The notes below the pieces were generated by a model. That model was not told the origin of the DNA, made no database searches, and worked only from the letters and a program-made list of their open reading frames with translations. Of a stretch of DNA of 64,000 nucleotides, positions 8,555-17,443 are shown in pieces. This DNA comes from an uncultured Phascolarctobacterium sp. (GTDB lineage Bacteria; Bacillota; Negativicutes; Acidaminococcales; Acidaminococcaceae): the NCBI GenBank assembly GCA_900757795.1, contig CAAEPE010000009.1:62001-126000 (forward strand), written 5' to 3'. The number at the start of each line of letters is the position of its first letter. Within the stretch, counting starts at the first letter, position 1. Made by a program: the position numbers and the translations under genes.

Positions 8555-10174
8555 TTATTTTATAATAATGCGTCCTTCGCCGTAAGGATTGGCGTATTGC
8601 TCGCCGATTTTAGCGTCGATATGGTTTTGCAGATATTCCAAAATGGCGTCCACATCAGAGAGTTCGCCGTCTTTTAATAATTTGCAGCCTTTAAACATTA
8701 CCATACCGTCGCCGCTTTCCTTCAGCATATAGGTAGTACCGCCGACACGGTAAATTTTGTTAACATCTAAAGGCTCGCCGCCCACCAGCACGTTAGTAAC
8801 TCTGTAAGCGCCGTCTACTTTAGCAAAATTACCCTTATCATCCAGCACAACGTGGGAAGGAATGCTGCTGTCAATGGTATACTGCATGCCCGATACCTGG
8901 AAGAAGCCGCCAAACTCATCGGGATAATGGCTGGCTCCTGTTTCCAGCGCGTCCAGAATCTGCTGGCCGCTGGCTTCGATTACCGCGCACATATTGCCGA
9001 AGGGGAAAGCCTCCAGCAAATCATTATAGGTAACTACGCCGGTTTTGATTTCGTTGCGGATACTGCCGCCGTTGGTCAAAACCACGTCGCAGTCCAATAC
9101 CGCTTTATAAGCGTCGGTAACAAAATCTGCCAGGCTGCATTCAGCGTTGCGCACTAAGCGTTCGCCGGTCTTGGGATCGTTGCTGCGCAGCTGTACCAAG
9201 GCTTCGCCTACGGGCTGCTTGAGCAGCGGTTCGTATTTGGCTATTTCCCGGGAAATAACCTTTTGCACCTTAGCATCGTCGCCGATGTCATTTTGCAGCA
9301 AAGTGCTGGTCAATTTACCGTCCGTACCGATAACCACCTGGCCGACGGTTTTGAGCTTGGTGCCGGTCTGCGCAATCAGCACATCCCTGCCCAAATAGTT
9401 TTTAACATATTTACCCTGGATTTTTTCGTGGGAATGTCCGTCAATAACTGCGTCTACGCCGTGAGTATTGGCTGCTACGTTAATGCTGTTCCATTGTTCA
9501 ATAGAGCCGTTGATACCTAAATGGCCTACGAGGAATACATAATCGGCGCCGTTTTCGCGGGCGCTGTTAATATTTTTCTGCAGCTGGCGGTACAGCTTTT
9601 CGCCGCTGGCGTCCTCGCTGAAGCCGTAAATATAATTGCCTTTGCCGTCTTGGAAAAAGGTAGGCGTAGAAGAAACCAAAGTTCCCGGCGTAGTAACGCC
9701 TATGAAAGCAACCTTAGTATCGTCAAACTGCATAATTTTGTAAGCGGGCAGCAGCTGCTTATTGGTTTGCAGATTCATAATATTGGCGCTGTAATAACCG
9801 CATTTTTGCTTCTTGGCCAGCTCCAAAAAGCGGTTCATGCCATAGTCAAATTCATGATTGCCGGGAATGGCAAAATCGTATTTTACAGCATTCATAATAT
9901 TCACAACGGCCTCGCCTTGAGACAGCTTGCCGATGGGCGCTCCCTGAACAGCGTCGCCTGCATCTACTAACGCTACATAGGGAGTTTTCTGCAGCATATC
10001 CTTCTTAATCTGCGCCACAGTGGCAAAGCCCAAATTATCGTTGACGCCGCAGTGAATATCATTCGTATGCAAAATTACAATATCCTTGTCAGCCGCCCAG
10101 CCAACATAAGGCATAGCTGTGGTCATACCTACAACAGCCAAGCCCATCAGAGCTTGTTTCCATAATTTTTTCAT
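8555..10174 (-). CDS. Exported 5'-nucleotidase / 2',3'-cyclic phosphodiesterase family enzyme
   Basis: The 539-residue protein has a signal peptide (residues 1-28), then a calcineurin-like metallophosphatase domain with HTNDIH at 36-41, VDAGDAVQG and GNHEFDYG. A C-terminal 5'-nucleotidase domain follows, with LTNGGSIRNEIKTG and a substrate site near FPFGNMCAV. UshA-type enzymes strip phosphate from extracytoplasmic nucleotides so the nucleoside can be taken up. GGAG lies about 9 nt before the ATG. Together with the nucleoside hydrolase at 12680-13783 it suggests stepwise breakdown of nucleotides outside the inner membrane. Confidence 0.88.
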   Translation of the reverse strand: MKKLWKQALMGLAVVGMTTAMPYVGWAADKDIVILHTNDIHCGVNDNLGFATVAQIKKDMLQKTPYVALVDAGDAVQGAPIGKLSQGEAVVNIMNAVKYDFAIPGNHEFDYGMNRFLELAKKQKCGYYSANIMNLQTNKQLLPAYKIMQFDDTKVAFIGVTTPGTLVSSTPTFFQDGKGNYIYGFSEDASGEKLYRQLQKNINSARENGADYVFLVGHLGINGSIEQWNSINVAANTHGVDAVIDGHSHEKIQGKYVKNYLGRDVLIAQTGTKLKTVGQVVIGTDGKLTSTLLQNDIGDDAKVQKVISREIAKYEPLLKQPVGEALVQLRSNDPKTGERLVRNAECSLADFVTDAYKAVLDCDVVLTNGGSIRNEIKTGVVTYNDLLEAFPFGNMCAVIEASGQQILDALETGASHYPDEFGGFFQVSGMQYTIDSSIPSHVVLDDKGNFAKVDGAYRVTNVLVGGEPLDVNKIYRVGGTTYMLKESGDGMVMFKGCKLLKDGELSDVDAILEYLQNHIDAKIGEQYANPYGEGRIIIK

Positions 10175-10223
10175 CGTTTTTACTCCTTCTAAAACTAATT
10201 ATAACATATTTTTCAGCGTTTAC

Positions 10224-10880
10224 TTATTGGTAAGGCTTGGTCGGACCGTCAGCTTGATCTCTGGTAATAGCCGCATGATTCAAATCATACAGCATTTGTT
10301 CCCCGGCCTCGTTTTCCGGACGATAAATATAATTATCGGAATACATGCGCTCCGGAAGCCAACGTAGATTTCTGCCGTTATTGGCAACGGCAATTACTTC
10401 CGTATCGGCCTTACCGTAAATACTGAAATTAATAAACAGCAACAGTGGTTCTGCATATTCGTTGCGATACAAAATTTCTTCATATTCTGCACTCAAATTT
10501 TCCTCTTGGTCGCGCTGCCATTTTAATTTATTGATGCTCATCGAGGTTGCCTTGTCACGGGGAACGATGCAGTAAAGATCGCCGCCTTTGCCGAAAACAT
10601 TGTCGTTCGAAATATCTTTAATAAAAGGATAGCATTGCAGCAAAAAGGAGCAGTTTTTTTGTAACCAGTCCTTTAAGGGCGTTAGATCGTTGGGTGCACG
10701 ATAACCAAGATACGCTACCGCAACGGGTGCGTGGGAAATTACGGACATTTCCTGCCGCAGCTCTGTTAACGTAAATGTAGTCTTGGGCTGGGCGTAAACC
10801 GTATTGTCGCCGCTGGAAAAAGCTGGACAAAGCTGCAAAAGCAGCGCTAAGATTGCTGTGCTCAATAATTTTTTCAGCAT
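10224..10880 (-). CDS. Exported protein of unknown function
   Basis: The product is about 218 residues with a signal peptide (MLKKLLSTAILALLLQL). The frame opens at 10889, but that ATG abuts the GGAG element; the ATG at 10880 is 9 nt from it and is the better start. The mature part has a helix-rich half (LSAEYEEILYRNEY) and ends with DQADGPTKPYQ. No family is recognised. It lies 14 bp after the stop of the lipoprotein gene, so the pair is probably co-transcribed. Confidence 0.6.
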   Translation of the reverse strand: MLKKLLSTAILALLLQLCPAFSSGDNTVYAQPKTTFTLTELRQEMSVISHAPVAVAYLGYRAPNDLTPLKDWLQKNCSFLLQCYPFIKDISNDNVFGKGGDLYCIVPRDKATSMSINKLKWQRDQEENLSAEYEEILYRNEYAEPLLLFINFSIYGKADTEVIAVANNGRNLRWLPERMYSDNYIYRPENEAGEQMLYDLNHAAITRDQADGPTKPYQ

Positions 10881-10894
10881 AAAATTCATCTCCG

Positions 10895-11737
10895 TTATAA
10901 TACGCCGTTAAAGAGTGCGTGACCGCTTAAACCGTTTATTTCTAAATATGCCTTAGGCTCGCTGAACAAATAGCGTTCATAAAATCGCGCTACGCGTCCG
11001 TCCGGCAGCAGTAAATCCACCGCGCCGGGATCGCTGTGACGAGTGCGAAAGCGCTTCAGCTGCAAACCCTTAGGCAGTGTTTCCGTCATGGACATATGGG
11101 CGTCGGCATTCGGAAAAACCTCCGTTGTGATATTCTGCAAAAGCGTTACCGGCTTTTGCACAAATTTTTGCGCCGCATAATGAAACTCCGGCTCCGGATT
11201 ATTGGGATAAAGCTTGCCGTCCTGACCAACGTGATAATATTCCTCGGCGTAGCAGTGACCGATATTGTTGATATATTTAGTGACCAGTAATTTTGTAGGA
11301 TCCTTTGGCTCTTCGAGAAATTCTAAGTACGCATTATCGCGATGAGTAATCCATTTTGGGTTATTCAAATCAAAGTACGCCAGCGCGCCGTTACCTTTTT
11401 CATACATATAGAGAAAATCCTTGCCGTCAGCATAGATTAAATAGGGCACCTGCTTTTTAACTCGCAGCACCGATTTTTCTTCATCCAGCTTTTTCCAGAT
11501 AATATTAACTTTACTGTCACTAAAAGTATGGGTTTTGACCTGTAAGGAAAATTCTTCGCCGTTGCGTTTGATAATGTAGCTTTTATCCAGCTCCAGCTGC
11601 AGCACAAAATTTTGTGGCTGCGCGCTGTAATCAATTAAGGCGGCAGGTTTACTGCTGTAACAGCCTGCAAGCGGCGCAGCTACTGTCAGACCGATGGTTA
11701 AAAAAGGCAACAAATAGTTTTTCCAGTGTTTTTTCAT
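10895..11737 (-). CDS. Predicted lipoprotein of unknown function
   Basis: From ATG at 11737 the product has 280 residues and a type II signal (LTVAAPLAGC), so it is probably lipid-anchored. The body looks like alternating beta strands with charged turns (QLELDKSYIIKRNGEEFSLQ) and carries no family I know. GAGGAGG lies 8 nt upstream; the upstream in-frame starts to 11776 lack a site. Its neighbours are a MetQ-like binding protein upstream and a small exported protein downstream. Confidence 0.65.
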   Translation of the reverse strand: MKKHWKNYLLPFLTIGLTVAAPLAGCYSSKPAALIDYSAQPQNFVLQLELDKSYIIKRNGEEFSLQVKTHTFSDSKVNIIWKKLDEEKSVLRVKKQVPYLIYADGKDFLYMYEKGNGALAYFDLNNPKWITHRDNAYLEFLEEPKDPTKLLVTKYINNIGHCYAEEYYHVGQDGKLYPNNPEPEFHYAAQKFVQKPVTLLQNITTEVFPNADAHMSMTETLPKGLQLKRFRTRHSDPGAVDLLLPDGRVARFYERYLFSEPKAYLEINGLSGHALFNGVL

Positions 11738-11808
11738 TACATCTGCCTCCTCATTTACCAATAACAAATTACGCATATTTCAGCTGTCGGTCAAACGCGT
11801 TTTTTAAG

Positions 11809-12612
11809 TTAAAACACGGGCACTACTGCGCCGCCGAAGTTTTCATAAATATATTGGCCTATTTCTTCAGAATTCAGAACATTAAACAGTTTTTGGAGAT
11901 CTTCATTATTTTCTTCACCTTGGCGCACGGTTACGCAGCCGCAGAAAGCGCTGGCGCCGCCTTCACAATACAAAGAATCTGTGAAAGGATTAAGTCCAAT
12001 ACTTTGAGCCTGCTGAGCGGTTAAAACACTCAAATTGCAATTTTCGTAAACGGACTTAACATCCGAATAATCATTTTCAAAAATGCGGAACTGTCTATGC
12101 ATTTGAGCAATGCTGTCCGTATCACAGTAAGTATAAGTGCCGCTCTTCAAGGTTAAGATACCGGCATCCTGCATCAGCCACAAAGCGCGTCCCAGATAAC
12201 CATCCTGCGGGATCATAATTAAAGCTCCGTCCCAAGCTGCATCAATGGTTTGAAACTCTTTGGAATAAATGCCCATAGGCTCTACAAACACTTTGGTGCC
12301 CACTGTCAGCGGCAGCTGGTGTTCGTTGGCAAATTCCCTAAATTCACTTTCCGTTTGCATAAAAGACGCGTCAATTTTGCCTTCCATTAAATCTATGCAG
12401 CTCTGCGCACCATCGCCGTCAGCATAACCAATAAACTGTACCTGCACTCCCTGCTGCGCTAAAATCGGTCTAGCCTTATCCAGTATTTTTCCGTAAGGAT
12501 AAGCTGCCGAACCCACCCTAAGCGTGCCTGCATAACCAATAGCTGCAAAATTGCAGGTTAATACCACTGCTGCCAGCGCCAGCATAAATAATTTACATAA
12601 ACCTTTTTTCAT
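11809..12612 (-). CDS. NlpA/MetQ-family substrate-binding protein
   Basis: The 267-residue product resembles D-methionine-type ABC binding proteins: LRVGSAAYPYGKILDKARPI, a motif like VEPMGIYSKEF, IPQDGYLGRALWLMQDAGI and the closing EEIGQYIYENFGGAVVPVF. A signal peptide precedes LRVG. Cys20 lies in VLTC, a poor lipobox, so the anchoring mode is uncertain. No ATPase or permease gene is adjacent, so this is an orphan that may work with a transporter encoded elsewhere. Cysteines in the second lobe (YCEGGASAFCGC) are unusual for the family. Confidence 0.7.
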   Translation of the reverse strand: MKKGLCKLFMLALAAVVLTCNFAAIGYAGTLRVGSAAYPYGKILDKARPILAQQGVQVQFIGYADGDGAQSCIDLMEGKIDASFMQTESEFREFANEHQLPLTVGTKVFVEPMGIYSKEFQTIDAAWDGALIMIPQDGYLGRALWLMQDAGILTLKSGTYTYCDTDSIAQMHRQFRIFENDYSDVKSVYENCNLSVLTAQQAQSIGLNPFTDSLYCEGGASAFCGCVTVRQGEENNEDLQKLFNVLNSEEIGQYIYENFGGAVVPVF

Positions 12613-12679
12613 AATATTACCTCCTTTATTAACCTATCAAAAGCCTTTTTATAAGCCAATAAGCTAACTAGGCATCAGC

Positions 12680-13783
12680 TTACAGCTGGCTGCACAGGTT
12701 ATAAATCATATCCCAAATTTTCTTTTCGTTGACCGTCAGGATAATGCGTGCTTCCTGAGTGCCTTCCGGTCCGGAGCCTTTGTAAGCCATAGTGGTGCCG
12801 TAAGCGGGGCCGTATTGGTCGATTACGTCCACAGGATAAGTAACCTCTTTTTCGATAACGGTGGGGTCAATGGCAATAGCTGCTGCCAATACGTCCCAAA
12901 CGTAGTTATCATCAGGAAGAACGTCGCTTTCAAACATCGGAGTCATCCAGTGATATCTCAGCAGCTCGGAGAAAATTGGATTGGTAATCAATTTTTTAAT
13001 TTTTTGGTAGCGCGGAATGGTAATGTGAATTTTTTCGCAAGCATCCAGCGGAACGATAACCTGCTCGCCAAAAGGAGCGCGGAACGCAGTTTTTTCTGCT
13101 TCAGGGTCAATCCAAACGTTAAATTCTGCATAAGGCATTACGTTGCCTTGCTGGAAGAAGTTACCGCCCATATAAATAACGCGTTTTACCAGCGGAGCAA
13201 TGTCGGGAGCTTTTTTCACAGCTGCTGCCAGATTGGCGCCGCTGCCGATAGCAACAATGGTAATCTCGTTCGGACGTTTACGGACAGCGTCAATAATAAA
13301 ATCAGGAGCGCTCATTTTTTCCGGAGCATATTTAGGCTCGTCGCGGTAAACATCGTGGTAAACCTCTTGCCAGGATGGGGGCTGCGGTCCGCCTGCTGCG
13401 CCCAAATGGCTGTCCTTGCCGTGGCCGAACAGTCTAGTTTCTTCCGGAATCAATTCAAAACGGTTGGCACGGGTAGGCTTGTTGACGCCCATGTAAACCG
13501 GAACGTCGGCAGCGCCGATGCCTTCTAACTGACGCAGCGCACTGGCAGTGCCCTGTTCCACCCAAGTATTGCCAAACACAACGGTTACGCCAATCAGATT
13601 GGTTTGGGGAGCTTTAGCCAGCATCAGCATTGCTGTGCCGTCATCCAGCCAATCCACCATATCGGCGTCTAAAATTACCGGCGGTGCGGCTTCTTTGCCT
13701 GCCTGCGCCGACACTGAAAAAGCAGAACACATTACGCTCAAACCAACTAATCCTGCTGTTAAAAATTTTTTCCATTTTTTCAT
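12680..13783 (-). CDS. Exported inosine/uridine-preferring nucleoside hydrolase
   Basis: The 367-residue protein carries a signal peptide (residues 1-27) and the nucleoside hydrolase fold. The calcium/ribose motif appears as DADMVDWLDDGTAM at 39-52, the long variant of DxDxxxDD. VAIGSGANLAAAV, IYMGGNF and AEFNVWIDPEA follow in the expected order, with DDNYVWDVLAA near the end. These enzymes split the N-glycosidic bond to free a base and ribose. An exported version is less common than the cytosolic one and fits with the exported 5'-nucleotidase nearby. AAGGAGG precedes the ATG. Confidence 0.85.
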   Translation of the reverse strand: MKKWKKFLTAGLVGLSVMCSAFSVSAQAGKEAAPPVILDADMVDWLDDGTAMLMLAKAPQTNLIGVTVVFGNTWVEQGTASALRQLEGIGAADVPVYMGVNKPTRANRFELIPEETRLFGHGKDSHLGAAGGPQPPSWQEVYHDVYRDEPKYAPEKMSAPDFIIDAVRKRPNEITIVAIGSGANLAAAVKKAPDIAPLVKRVIYMGGNFFQQGNVMPYAEFNVWIDPEAEKTAFRAPFGEQVIVPLDACEKIHITIPRYQKIKKLITNPIFSELLRYHWMTPMFESDVLPDDNYVWDVLAAAIAIDPTVIEKEVTYPVDVIDQYGPAYGTTMAYKGSGPEGTQEARIILTVNEKKIWDMIYNLCSQL

Positions 13784-13879
13784 AACGAATACCTCCTTAA
13801 TTATAGACTTCCTAACTATAATATAACAAAAGCACTGCCTAAAACCCCCACCCCCGCGGCGTTATTTGGGGTGGGAAAC

Positions 13880-13911
13880 GCAAAAATCCCGGCGATAAGC
13901 AGAGGACGGGC
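13880..13911 (+). pseudogene. 32-bp echo of the L,D-transpeptidase gene
   Basis: GCAAAAATCCCGGCGATAAG starts a stretch matching 8037-8068 inside the transpeptidase gene with one difference. It has no coding context here. Just before it, CCCACCCC and GGGGTGGG form a small inverted repeat between about 13847 and 13876. The whole 13784-14147 spacer contains such fragments, terminators and one repeat copy, but no gene. Confidence 0.65.
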
Positions 13912-13913
13912 TA

Positions 13914-13950
13914 TAAACAAAAAAACAGCGGCTCCGCAGAACCGCTGTTA
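13914..13950 (-). terminator. Minus-strand hairpin terminator
   Basis: AGCGG and CCGCT close a stem with one internal mismatch, followed on the minus strand by T7. The hairpin and the next 50 bp are about 80% like 17156-17219, so this terminator belongs to a repeated block. Confidence 0.6.
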
Positions 13951-14009
13951 ATACTACTAAGCTGCGTTAAGCTGTATAAAATTTTTCCTGTCTTTATAAC
14001 CTAAATCAA

Positions 14010-14072
14010 GGCGATAAATTATCACTCGTTCACTAAAAAACGCTATCTTCACTCCGTGATAATATTATCGCC
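14010..14072 (-). repeat. Short (63 bp) GGCGATAA palindromic element
   Basis: This is the reverse-oriented short form: termini GGCGATAAATTATCAC and GTGATAATATTATCGCC, with only the ACTAAAAAACGCTATCTTCA arm between them. The central 105 bp of the long form is absent. Confidence 0.8.
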
Positions 14073-14109
14073 TTGGCTATATCTCTAAATTACAACTCTA
14101 AAAATGCAC

Positions 14110-14137
14110 AAAACCCCGTCCTCACGGACGGGGTTTT
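14110..14137 (-). terminator. Terminator after the XRE gene
   Basis: AAAACCCCGTCC pairs perfectly with GGACGGGGTTTT around TCAC. It is bidirectional and starts 10 bp beyond the XRE stop. Confidence 0.9.
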
Positions 14138-14147
14138 GCTTTTGCTA

Positions 14148-14447
14148 TTATTTTTTCATAGACAACAAAGCATTAGTAAAATCAGTAAGTGAAAATAATC
14201 CTTGTTCCTGTTTTTCTTTTTCATAATCTCCATCAATATCCACAAAAAAGTCGCGTACCGGACATTCTAACGCTTCACTTAGCTTGATGAGATTTTCTAA
14301 AGTGCAATGACTGCGTCCGCATTCTATATTGCTCATATGCGCTTGGCTGATGCCAATTTTCTCCGCCAGCTCGCTTTGCGACAGCTGCTTCACAACACGC
14401 ATAAGCTTTATTCTTGCGCCTACCTTGGCCGTTTTTTCACTTACCAT
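14148..14447 (-). CDS. XRE-family transcriptional regulator
   Basis: This 99-residue protein consists of one HTH_3 domain (residues 10-66: LSQSELAEKIGISQAHMSNI, then LENLIKLSEALE) plus a charged tail. Such proteins bind palindromic operators as dimers. It is a paralog of the 36931-37239 product, sharing ARIKLMR..K..SQ.ELA..IG..Q.H.SNIE.GR. GAGGAG lies 9 nt before the ATG. The stop codon of the autotransporter gene is 24 bp upstream, so the regulator may be co-transcribed with it. Confidence 0.85.
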   Translation of the reverse strand: MVSEKTAKVGARIKLMRVVKQLSQSELAEKIGISQAHMSNIECGRSHCTLENLIKLSEALECPVRDFFVDIDGDYEKEKQEQGLFSLTDFTNALLSMKK

Positions 14448-14471
14448 AATTAAAACTCCTCTGCAAACAGC

Positions 14472-16883
14472 TTAGAATTCCCAACGGAAACCGCCGTTAA
14501 CCTGCCAAGTGCGGTCAAAATCGCCGCCCAAGGTGCGCTCAACATCTACCCAGAAATAAGTATTGCGGCTGATGGTTATGTCTGCGCCTACGCCAACGTC
14601 AAACCAAGTATCCTTGCCGTCGTATGTTTTGCTCAAGGAACCGTCTTTGCCGGTTACTCTGTATTCTTGGTCGCCGCAGAATTCGTGCAGCAAATCTGCT
14701 TTAATGTAATAATTATCACGTTTGGCTGCATCATTTTTGTCAAACTCACGTCCCAGACGGAAGCCCAAACGTCCAATCAAGCTGGTTGCTCCGTCCTGCT
14801 CAACGCGCACGCCGTGATTGGTTACATAATCTGCACCGCCAACGCGAGCCAGCTGTAATTGAGTTTGCGGCTCAAAGTACCAGTCGTGACCGGTATCCTT
14901 TTTGCGTCCCCACTCGCCGCTGATGCTGCCGAACCATTGATGATAATCGCTGGAAATAGTTTCGCTATTGCTGTTATCAACATCAAACTCGCTGTTGATT
15001 CTTCCGCCGCGAATTACCAAATCGCGATAATGACCTTTATCACCCGTCCAAGTATCATACAGGCTTAAAGAATAACGGTCATGCTCACCATTGCCGCGCA
15101 GGCCTAACAAAGAAGTATCGCCATGAGTATAGTCAAGAGCAAGTCCGCGGTAATGGGTGCCGTCGTCCTCTAAAACCTGCTTATCATAGCCTAATTGGAA
15201 CATATTGCTGTTGGTTTTAAAGCTATTGTCCATACCAACGCGGGCATGACGATAACGCACCCACAAGCCTTTTTCATCGCTCAAATAACGGGACTCACCT
15301 AAACGCTTGTTAAGGCGATCCATTTCGGTACCCAAAGCGTAGCCGGCTTTCATTGCGCCGTCAACGGAAGTAATGTTTTCGTTTTCTGTTTTATCTGTTA
15401 AGCCAATGTACCAGTCATTGCCTTGCTTGTCTGTATTGGCATCCTTATCCACACCATATTTATAATCATAGATATTTTCAGCAGATACCTTTTCCAAATC
15501 AACTGCACTGTCAAAGGTAGCATTGCCGTCTTTAACATAAGCAAAATACAGCTTGTCGCCTACATTCATGTCAGTAGAAATCTTGGAAGCATCTACGTCA
15601 AAATAGATATTGTGCGCGCCTTCACTGGTTCCGTTCAGATAAATGTAGTCACTGGTATCACTTTCGTGTTTGGTATTTTTATTAGTAGCGTCCAAATCCA
15701 AAACAAAGGTAGAGCCAGTGCCTGTTAAGGAGTTGTCGATAGTAACTTTTGAAGCCTTAGCGTCTTTTCTTATATCTTTGGCCTCAAAACTAATAGTGTT
15801 GTCTTGGTCATTAAAACGAGCAAATTCCACTTTCAGCGCACCTAAATTTTCATTATTGCTCATATTAATTACGGTTTTATCATCAACAGTAAGATTAGTA
15901 ACATTACTATCACCGGCTACATTCCAAAGTGCTCCGTTGGTAAATTCAATATTAGTAGTTCCTCCTGCAATCCAACGATAGGGAAGAGTGGTAACAATTG
16001 CTCCATTTAAGAAAGATTTTTCATCAATAAAGTTTGCATTCACAGTTGAAGAAGAAGAAGCATTTACTTTACCATTTACTTTCAGAGAAGCTTTTTTATC
16101 AGCATTAACATTTATAGTGCCTTTAGATGTGGAATTTACAGCATAAGAAGCTACTTTGTTATCCAAACTGATTAAATTATCTGCTGTAACATTTAAAGTA
16201 CCTCCAGAAGTCCAACTTTTACCAAAACCAGCATATAGAGCACCCTTTGATTGATTTTCTGTTTCTACTAATACATTTCCGCCTCTAATATCTGTTGTTT
16301 GATCACTCATTTCACCAACAGCCGCACGATTCTTGCCATTACTTATATAAATAGTGCTTCCGGCATTACCATTAACGTAAACACCGCCATAAGTCGCTCC
16401 ATTGCGTGGACCGTTGCCATTACCATTATTAACTATACCGTAGCCATTAATTGACTTAATTTTTAAAAGATCAAAACCATTAATTTTGACATCAGGAAGT
16501 TCTCCTGGTTTTAGAGCTCCTCCATCAACTGTTCTACCAGTAGTAAAAATACCATCATCATAAGTATCAATGATTATAGATTTAGCATTTACAGTAACTG
16601 CATGTGCATATGCATTAATGCCTTTTCCATTAGTTTCATCATTAGTCGGATTTATAATCTGTAAGCTTTTAGCCGTTATATCTGCACCAATCCAAATGGG
16701 AGATACATCTTTGTAACCATTAGTCCAGTCAATATTAATGTCTTCATCTGGTTCGTTAACTGTAATACTACTAATTGTGTTATACTCTTTTGCACTAGCA
16801 ACGCCATAAGTGCCCAAACTAAATACGCTCGCCGTTAACAAACTTAACGCAATAATTTTTCCTAAATTTTTTTCATAAAACAT
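14472..16883 (-). CDS. Type V autotransporter with C-terminal beta-barrel
   Basis: The product is about 803 residues from ATG at 16883 (the frame opens at 16919). A signal peptide (LGKIIALSLLTASVFSLG) precedes an Asn/Ser/Gly-rich passenger of repeated beta strands, typical of a beta-helix. The last 280 residues form the autotransporter barrel, with GLWVRYRHARVGMDN, GLALDYTHGDTSLLG and a C-terminal QVNGGFRWEF ending in Phe as outer-membrane barrels do. It should display or release its passenger outside the cell. GGAGG directly abuts this ATG; the ATG at 16876 has ideal spacing but is out of frame. An XRE gene follows. Confidence 0.85.
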   Translation of the reverse strand: MFYEKNLGKIIALSLLTASVFSLGTYGVASAKEYNTISSITVNEPDEDINIDWTNGYKDVSPIWIGADITAKSLQIINPTNDETNGKGINAYAHAVTVNAKSIIIDTYDDGIFTTGRTVDGGALKPGELPDVKINGFDLLKIKSINGYGIVNNGNGNGPRNGATYGGVYVNGNAGSTIYISNGKNRAAVGEMSDQTTDIRGGNVLVETENQSKGALYAGFGKSWTSGGTLNVTADNLISLDNKVASYAVNSTSKGTINVNADKKASLKVNGKVNASSSSTVNANFIDEKSFLNGAIVTTLPYRWIAGGTTNIEFTNGALWNVAGDSNVTNLTVDDKTVINMSNNENLGALKVEFARFNDQDNTISFEAKDIRKDAKASKVTIDNSLTGTGSTFVLDLDATNKNTKHESDTSDYIYLNGTSEGAHNIYFDVDASKISTDMNVGDKLYFAYVKDGNATFDSAVDLEKVSAENIYDYKYGVDKDANTDKQGNDWYIGLTDKTENENITSVDGAMKAGYALGTEMDRLNKRLGESRYLSDEKGLWVRYRHARVGMDNSFKTNSNMFQLGYDKQVLEDDGTHYRGLALDYTHGDTSLLGLRGNGEHDRYSLSLYDTWTGDKGHYRDLVIRGGRINSEFDVDNSNSETISSDYHQWFGSISGEWGRKKDTGHDWYFEPQTQLQLARVGGADYVTNHGVRVEQDGATSLIGRLGFRLGREFDKNDAAKRDNYYIKADLLHEFCGDQEYRVTGKDGSLSKTYDGKDTWFDVGVGADITISRNTYFWVDVERTLGGDFDRTWQVNGGFRWEF

Positions 16884-16888
16884 CCTCC
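16867..16888 (-). promoter_or_regulatory. Ribosome site and A7 tract at the autotransporter start
   Basis: On the minus strand GGAGG (16888-16884) is followed at once by ATG (16883) and, 7 nt from GGAGG, by a second ATG (16876) leading straight into A7. Translation from the second ATG stops after four codons (MKKI). One more A would place it in frame as MKKNLGK, the usual exported-protein start. As written, the better-placed start is out of frame, which suggests a slippage switch, a fixed mutation or a sequencing slip. Confidence 0.6.
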
Positions 16889-17146
16889 GTTCCGCATTTT
16901 TCGACCATAAAATACACAAAGCTAAACATTTCCATTTGCCGGCTTTTTATGAATCACTAGTCAGCAAATATACTAATTTGATAAAAGCATTATTAGCTTC
17001 GTATCATACCAGTATTTTTATAGCTATATATTAGCACAAAGTCCCCCCCGTAAAGACATTTACGCTGTAAATACTAATTTTTTATCGAAAAACACGAATT
17101 TCGCAGGAGTTCTGTCAAATGTAAAGCAATGAAGCTTTAAAAGCAT

Positions 17147-17175
17147 AAAAAAAATAGCGGTTCCGAAGAACCGCT
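17147..17175 (-). terminator. Minus-strand hairpin terminator
   Basis: AGCGGTTC pairs with GAACCGCT around CGAA, with A8 on the left, so it stops minus-strand transcription arriving from the repeat zone. It is the second copy of the block at 13914-13995. Between it and the autotransporter (16884-17146) I see only an ATTTAC/GTAAAT hairpin near 17069. Confidence 0.8.
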
Positions 17176-17248
17176 GTTAAATCATCCAAACTGCGTTGGC
17201 TGCTGTATAAAATTTTTCCATTTTTGATTTTAGTACGAACTACACTAA

Positions 17249-17415
17249 GGCGATAATATTATCACAAAGTGAAGATAGCATTTTTTAGTAAGCAAGAGCT
17301 TGGAAGCATAGAAATCGAGCAATGTTTGAGCGCTAGCGAGTTTTGCGAGATTTCGTTATGCTTCCGCTCGCAGCGAGCGTCAAAAAATGCGTTGAACGCG
17401 TGATAATTTATCGCC
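17249..17415 (+). repeat. Long GGCGATAA palindromic element, copy A
   Basis: It runs from GGCGATAATATTATCAC to GTGATAATTTATCGCC. The arms AGCATTTTTTA and AAAAAATGC pair, then the inner GGAAGCATAGAAATC pairs with GATTTC.TTATGCTTCC. The tip GAGCGCTAGCGAG has one base more than the other copies. Confidence 0.85.
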
Positions 17416-17443
17416 CCTATTTTTTATAAGCAATCGTAATCAA

